This document shows, in pieces, positions 59,101 to 64,000 of a stretch of 64,000 bases of DNA (the stretch's first letter is position 1; the number at the start of each line of letters is the position of its first letter). Both the position numbers and the translations under genes were made by a program. The stretch comes from Typha latifolia (lineage: Eukaryota > Streptophyta > Magnoliopsida > Poales > Typhaceae). The notes under the pieces were generated by a model. That model was not told where the DNA came from, made no database searches, and saw only the letters and a list, made by a program, of their open reading frames with translations. The stretch is taken from NCBI GenBank assembly GCA_019914945.1, contig CM034112.1, forward strand, positions 581,001 to 645,000. Direction: 5' to 3'.

Positions 59101-62100
59101 TTAGTTAAACATGTGGTACTCGCAGGACCCAATCATTGTATAAAGTATTTCACTATGTTACCTCCAAGCATGCATGAGCCAAAACTTGATATTAGCCTGG
59201 GGGTTTATGAAGCTAGATCTTTATGCAAATATGATAAATCTTGTCTGGGACTCTAGATCATGATGGTTAAATTCTCTTGACTATGAAGGATTTAATAATA
59301 GCTTATTTCATAAATCTCTTCTCTCTTTTCCTTTTTCTTTATCAGGCGGCAAGGGAAACTGGTGCTCTCCAGGCAGCGAAAAACAAACTGGAAAAGCAAG
59401 TTGAGGAACTTACATGGAGGCTACAACTTGAGAAACGCATGAGGGTAACACCATCATTTTATTTGTTAGCTATTTTACTGATTATTATCTTTGACTTTTT
59501 TGATCTCATCCATATACGATTTTTATTTAAAAACATAATTTAGATAGAAATATATGACAAAGGCGAGTCGAAGTGAATTTTATATGTTTATGCAAGTGTT
59601 ATCTTTCTTTATATTTTGCATAATTTCAGATTTTAATGTTGATGGAATGGATGCTGAGGAAAGTGAATAGTCCTTTACTTTTTTCTCTCCCTCTCTTATA
59701 GCATAGCAGGCAAGTGCCGCGGATGTGCAGTGCCGTGCCGTGTCGGCCGGTGGTCGACATGATCCGTGCTAATGGCATGGCTATTGTTGGTCGTGAGATT
59801 ATTTCTTTTACTTAGATTACTTTTCCTGCCACTTCAGCTTGTAAAAGATCTGCTGATTCTTGTAAATACAATACTGTCTCATTCCTACTGTAGCATCTTA
59901 TGTTGGATCATTTCAGAGTATGCATTAAGCTAGAGTAAGTTGTTGGTAGGTACTCTCATATTGTCCTCTTTTGATCATATTCTCATGGTAATCAGTTGAT
60001 GACTGTTTTTAGGCTGATATGGAGGAAGCAAAAACACAGGAAAACACAAAACTGCAAACTGCCCTGCATGAGATGCAACAACAATTTAAGGAAACCAAAG
60101 ATATGCTTGTAAAGGAGCGTGAGTCTGCCAAAAAGGCTGCTGAGGTAGTTCCTGTTATTAAAGAGGTTCCTGTCGTCAATACAGAATTAATGGATAAACT
60201 CAAAGTGGAAAATGAGAAGCTTAAGGTGAGCTTATTTTTGTGCCTAGTGGATCTTTTTGTCCTCAATTGCCCTTTTAAACTTTGCTTTAATCTAAGTATG
60301 AAGTCCTATCATCTAAGGGAACAAATTGTTGTTCATTGGAATGCATCTCTGCTGCACCCTTCTATCTGTTTTCTCTTTATCTTCTCTTCATATTTTGTTC
60401 TTTGGCAACAGGCTTTGGTGAATAATCTTGAAAAGAAGATTGAAGACACGGAAAAGAAGTATGAGGAAACAAGCAGAATTAGTGAGGAGAGGCTGAAAAA
60501 GGCAACTGAAGCCGAGTCAAAATTACTTGACTTGAACAATGCAATGCTAAGGTTCTTGTTGTTTATTCTGCCTTGTTTACCCAAACATGAATATACCTTG
60601 TATACAGCATGCTATATATTGTTTATTAACCAGCTTTTGTCATCTAACATGCACCTGACTTTCCTATGAATACAGAACATGAAGTTAACGCATTTCTGGT
60701 TAATATCTTTCCTGTGACAGGCTTCAGGAGAAGTTCTCTAATATGGAGTCTGAAGATAAGATTCTCCGACAGCAAGCCTTTCTGAATTCACCTGTAAAAA
60801 GCATGTCAGAGCATCTATCAATTCCAGTGACTCCAAAACATGTAATGATGCAATATAAACGTTGTTTTTGTTTCAAAATTATATCTTTCTTATTCTGTTT
60901 TGTTTGTATTTTGTAGAATTTGGAAAATGGTCATCATGTAGTTGATGAGCCAAAGGTAATAACAGCATATCTGTCACTATATATCGTTACAAACTTACAA
61001 CTTTCATTATCTATGCATCACATGCTACATGAATTACTATTTTTTGTAGGAACCGCAAAGTGCACCTCCAGCTATTAAGGATTATGCTAATAGTGATCCT
61101 AAATTGAGGAAATCTTACATAGAGAGGCAACATGTATGTGCAAATGTTATTTATTTGGCCAGATACACTTTAAGTTCCTGTTTTGACGACCAGTATTTTA
61201 TGCAGGAGAATGTGGATGCTCTTATAAATTGCCTCTCTAAAGATCTTGGATTTAGTCAGGGTAAGCCAGTGGCTGCGTTTAGCATATACAAATGTCTACT
61301 TCATTGGAAGTCATTTGAAGCAGAAAAGACCAGTGTTTTTGACCGTCTTATTCAGTTAATTGGTTCTGCAATTGAGGTACTTGAGTTTCCTTGGGCTAAA
61401 CAATTGTTTTCTAATAATAATTATGTCAGTTCTTGCTCACTGATCCAGTTGATATTTTGCCAGATTAGGATATTTTTGGGTTTCTATTTTAAGGCTTAGG
61501 TTATAAAACTGTTAGCTTGTTTATAAAACTTGTAAACATGTGTTAAATGTCAAGTAAACTTCTGCGACGCGCTTCCATCTGCATGCAAGATTTTAATTTT
61601 AGAAATTAAAATGAATAGATTATTTATTAAAACTTGTAAATATATGACTTTGGAACTCAAATAGCTCGAAAATTTACCAGTATCTGTGTAGATCTTTACA
61701 GTTAATTGTTGATGTTCACAGTTCTACAAAATATGTGTAAAGTAAATTCCAGTCATCAAATTCTTTTAATGATCTCATTTGTTTGTTTTCCTTGATGATA
61801 CATGATAGCCGGTGCTTGATTTAGAAACTTATATGTAAATTTTCATACTTGTGGTTCATATTGTTCTAATATATATGTTTTTCTATGGGTAAGTTGTATC
61901 ATTAGTTGGTCATTCTTGTGAAATTTGTGATCCAGAATGAGGAGAATAATAACCTGCTTGCATACTGGCTATCCAATGCGTCTAGTTTGTTATTTTTGCT
62001 ACAACGAAGTCTTAAGGCTGCTGGTGCAGTTGGAGCTGTTCCACGCCGGAAGCCTCCGCCTCCAACATCATTGTTTGGGAGGATGACCCAAGTATGTGAT

Positions 62101-62374
62101 TAATTATAACCCTCTTGGATTTTTTGTATTCTGCTTGCAGTTCATTTTCTTACCGTATCGTGGCATGTTTTCATAGGGTTTTCGCTCCTCTGCATCTTTT
62201 GCAAACCTTAATGTGGATGGATTGGACGTAGTGCGCCAAGTTGAGGCCAAGTACCCTGCCTTACTCTTCAAGCAGCAGCTCACAGCATATGTGGAGAAAA
62301 TATATGGAATTATCCGTGACAATGTGAAAAAGGAGTTGGCTTCCTTGGTTTCACTATGTATCCAGGTATCTGTC

Positions 62375-62429
<55 letters not shown>

Positions 62430-63808
62430 AGGATTATATATATATATATTTTGCTGATTCTTTCAGAAGTAACAAAGGTTCTAACTTCTGAGTAATTTAT
62501 TGGTGTTGGTTGCCAAAAAAATGACACTTTTTGGCTGCTTTGATTTCAAACTATTTTTTATTCAAAATTCTAAATGATGATATAAAATTATAAATTATTG
62601 GAAAAATCATAAATTTAGAAATCAAATGCTAGAAAAACATTAGATTACTCACATATAGAAGAAACATCATATGAAGAGTGATTGGTGTCAACTGGTATAA
62701 CAGAAGCTTTTGGTTTAACTGATTAAGCAAAATTGAAATAATCTGAGAAATTGGCGTTATCTTCAAGGACTTGTTTGAGTTGATAGGTGTGGTGATTCTT
62801 TAATCTTCTACATACAAGTTTACTAGTTACTTTGTGGAGTTATGGATAGATTAGATTTTCTTCCTGGTACTATAATCCATGAAAACTAGTGTTTTAGCAG
62901 AGTTAGCCTGAAAAGAAGTACTTTGATTATTCATAAAAGTCGGCTTCAACATTAATGGCCTGTTTGAACACATCTGGACAAAAACTTAGGGACTTCAACT
63001 ACACTAATACTGCTGACATTCAGCTAGACCTTTGCTGTCTGTATGTTGCAGCTGATTAATTGCTCTTGGAATTTTAGTCACAAAGACATTTTCTGTTCTT
63101 TACTTGTTCTAGATTTTGGAGGTCATGGTTAGTGGCCTAATTTCTCTATTTGATCAAATCATTCTTGGTCTAATTGATATGTTTCTTATTAAGGCTCCAA
63201 GAACAGCAAAGACAGGTGTGCTAAGAGGGACTGGCCGTTCATTTGGGACTGCATCTCAAACCAACCACTGGCAGAGCATTATTGAGAAACTCAACAATGT
63301 TTTGAAAATTTTACAAGAAAACTATGTAAGTTCATCTCAAATCAACCACGGCAGACCTCAATAATTTGGAAATTTGCATTACCAAGTAAAGATGGACGAA
63401 TTTGTGTTTTATGTGGGTTAATTTCAGGTCCCGCCAATTTTGGCGCAGAAGATCTTTACCCAGATTTTCTCGTACATCAATGTACAACTTTTCAATAGGT
63501 TGATGATCTCTTATGAAGTTGTCCTTTTCATCTCTGTGGATGTTATATTTTTGTAAACATTTGCCGTTGCTTCTGTGTCTGCAGTTTACTCCTTCGTCGT
63601 GAGTGTTGCTCCTTCAGCAATGGAGAGTATGTGAAAGCTGGTCTGGCTGAGCTGGAGCTATGGTGTGCAAAAGCAAAAGCAGAGGTAGTAATCTGATTTA
63701 GTTATGAAGGCATTTGTCTTTCATGTAATCTTACAATTTATCATTTTGCAGTATTCTGGATCATCATGGGATGAACTCAAGCACATAAGGCAAGCTGTGG
63801 GATTCTTG
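50194..63808 (+). CDS. class XI myosin heavy chain, MYA2/XI-2-like (3' end beyond window)
   Basis: Thirty-five exons give 1,403 residues; about 100 more should follow. Exon 1 codes only the start Met (50194-50196). Next: 50487-50615, 50893-51036, 51146-51291, 51377-51533, 51675-51733, 51846-52005, 53086-53235, 53362-53498, 53584-53730, 53814-53915, 54644-54701, 54817-54918, 55465-55502, 55626-55752, 55868-56038, 56145-56276, 56346-56455, 56539-56599, 57617-57794, 57916-58121, 58822-58941, 59346-59444, 60013-60225, 60412-60551, 60721-60841, 60917-60955, 61050-61133, 61206-61376, 61936-62091, 62177-62365, 63194-63325, 63428-63498, 63585-63684, 63752-63808. Motor about 60-735 with P-loop GESGAGKT (156-163), switch I NNNSSRFGK (209-217), switch [10 protein letters not shown] (434-441). 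Six IQ-like repeats about 735-880, coiled coil about 880-1065, DIL globular tail from about 1110. It moves organelles along actin and drives cytoplasmic streaming. The subtype is inferred from the tail. Confidence 0.95.
62386..62425. repeat. (AT)n microsatellite in a myosin intron
   Basis: About 20 AT dinucleotides just after the exon ending at 62365, inside the intron that precedes 63194. Confidence 0.9.
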
Positions 63809-64000
63809 GTATGTTTCTCATGTTGCCATTGGAAAATATTAGGAGGCATTTGATATGTTTCAGGACATATCTGGACAATATCACATTAATTTTGCGTTAA
63901 CTATTGTCTAATTCTTGATACAATTTTTTAAGATATGCATTCCTTTCTCCTTGTTACGTCAATTGGATGCATCCTAACTTCTTCTAATCTTGATTCTATG

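Noticed and set aside
1..64000. CRISPR arrays, operons and prokaryotic features
   Set aside because: The window is plant nuclear DNA; regularly spaced short repeats with unique spacers are absent.

Overview
The window looks like nuclear DNA of a flowering plant, probably a non-grass monocot. Coding sequence is interrupted by many GT-AG introns, several 5' exons are strikingly GC-rich (SUVH, DREB2, THIM exon 1, YUC exon 1), and intergenic DNA is AT-rich and full of transposon debris. The species cannot be fixed from the sequence alone. All spliced models below were built by hand by requiring GT-AG borders, matching intron phase and an uninterrupted frame.

Left part (0-19.3 kb) is gene-dense: a small two-exon, plastid-targeted-looking protein (minus); a divergently placed intronless SUVH2/9-type SRA-SET protein (plus); a short A-2 class DREB2 factor (plus); hydroxyethylthiazole kinase THIM (plus); a conserved plant protein of unknown function (minus, 175 aa); tRNA-Leu(AAG) (plus); a kiwellin-like secreted protein (minus); and a nine-exon RNase H family protein with an organelle-type leader (minus).

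The centre (19.3-32.3 kb) holds no intact protein gene. It contains a foldback/MITE-like inverted repeat, two decayed LINE-like non-LTR retrotransposon fragments, a 0.38 kb tandem duplication that resembles a 5'UTR plus donor site, three diverged copies of a roughly 0.5 kb repeat, and a 3.2 kb structure with roughly 1 kb inverted arms.

The right part holds a YUCCA flavin monooxygenase of auxin synthesis (minus, 32.4-34.1 kb), a long intergenic stretch, the complex I 39 kDa (NDUFA9-type) subunit in 12 exons (plus, 41.0-45.4 kb), another intergenic stretch, and a class XI myosin heavy chain (plus, from 50.2 kb) whose last roughly 100 codons lie beyond the window.

The genes are functionally unrelated, as is usual in plants; there is no operon or cluster logic. 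I found no convincing new multi-gene system. The most interesting points are an in-frame 153-bp tandem duplication of a splice acceptor in THIM, the large inverted-repeat block, a degenerate SET active site in the SUVH protein, two possible in-frame starts in the RNase H gene, and in-frame retainable intron sequence in YUC and the myosin.
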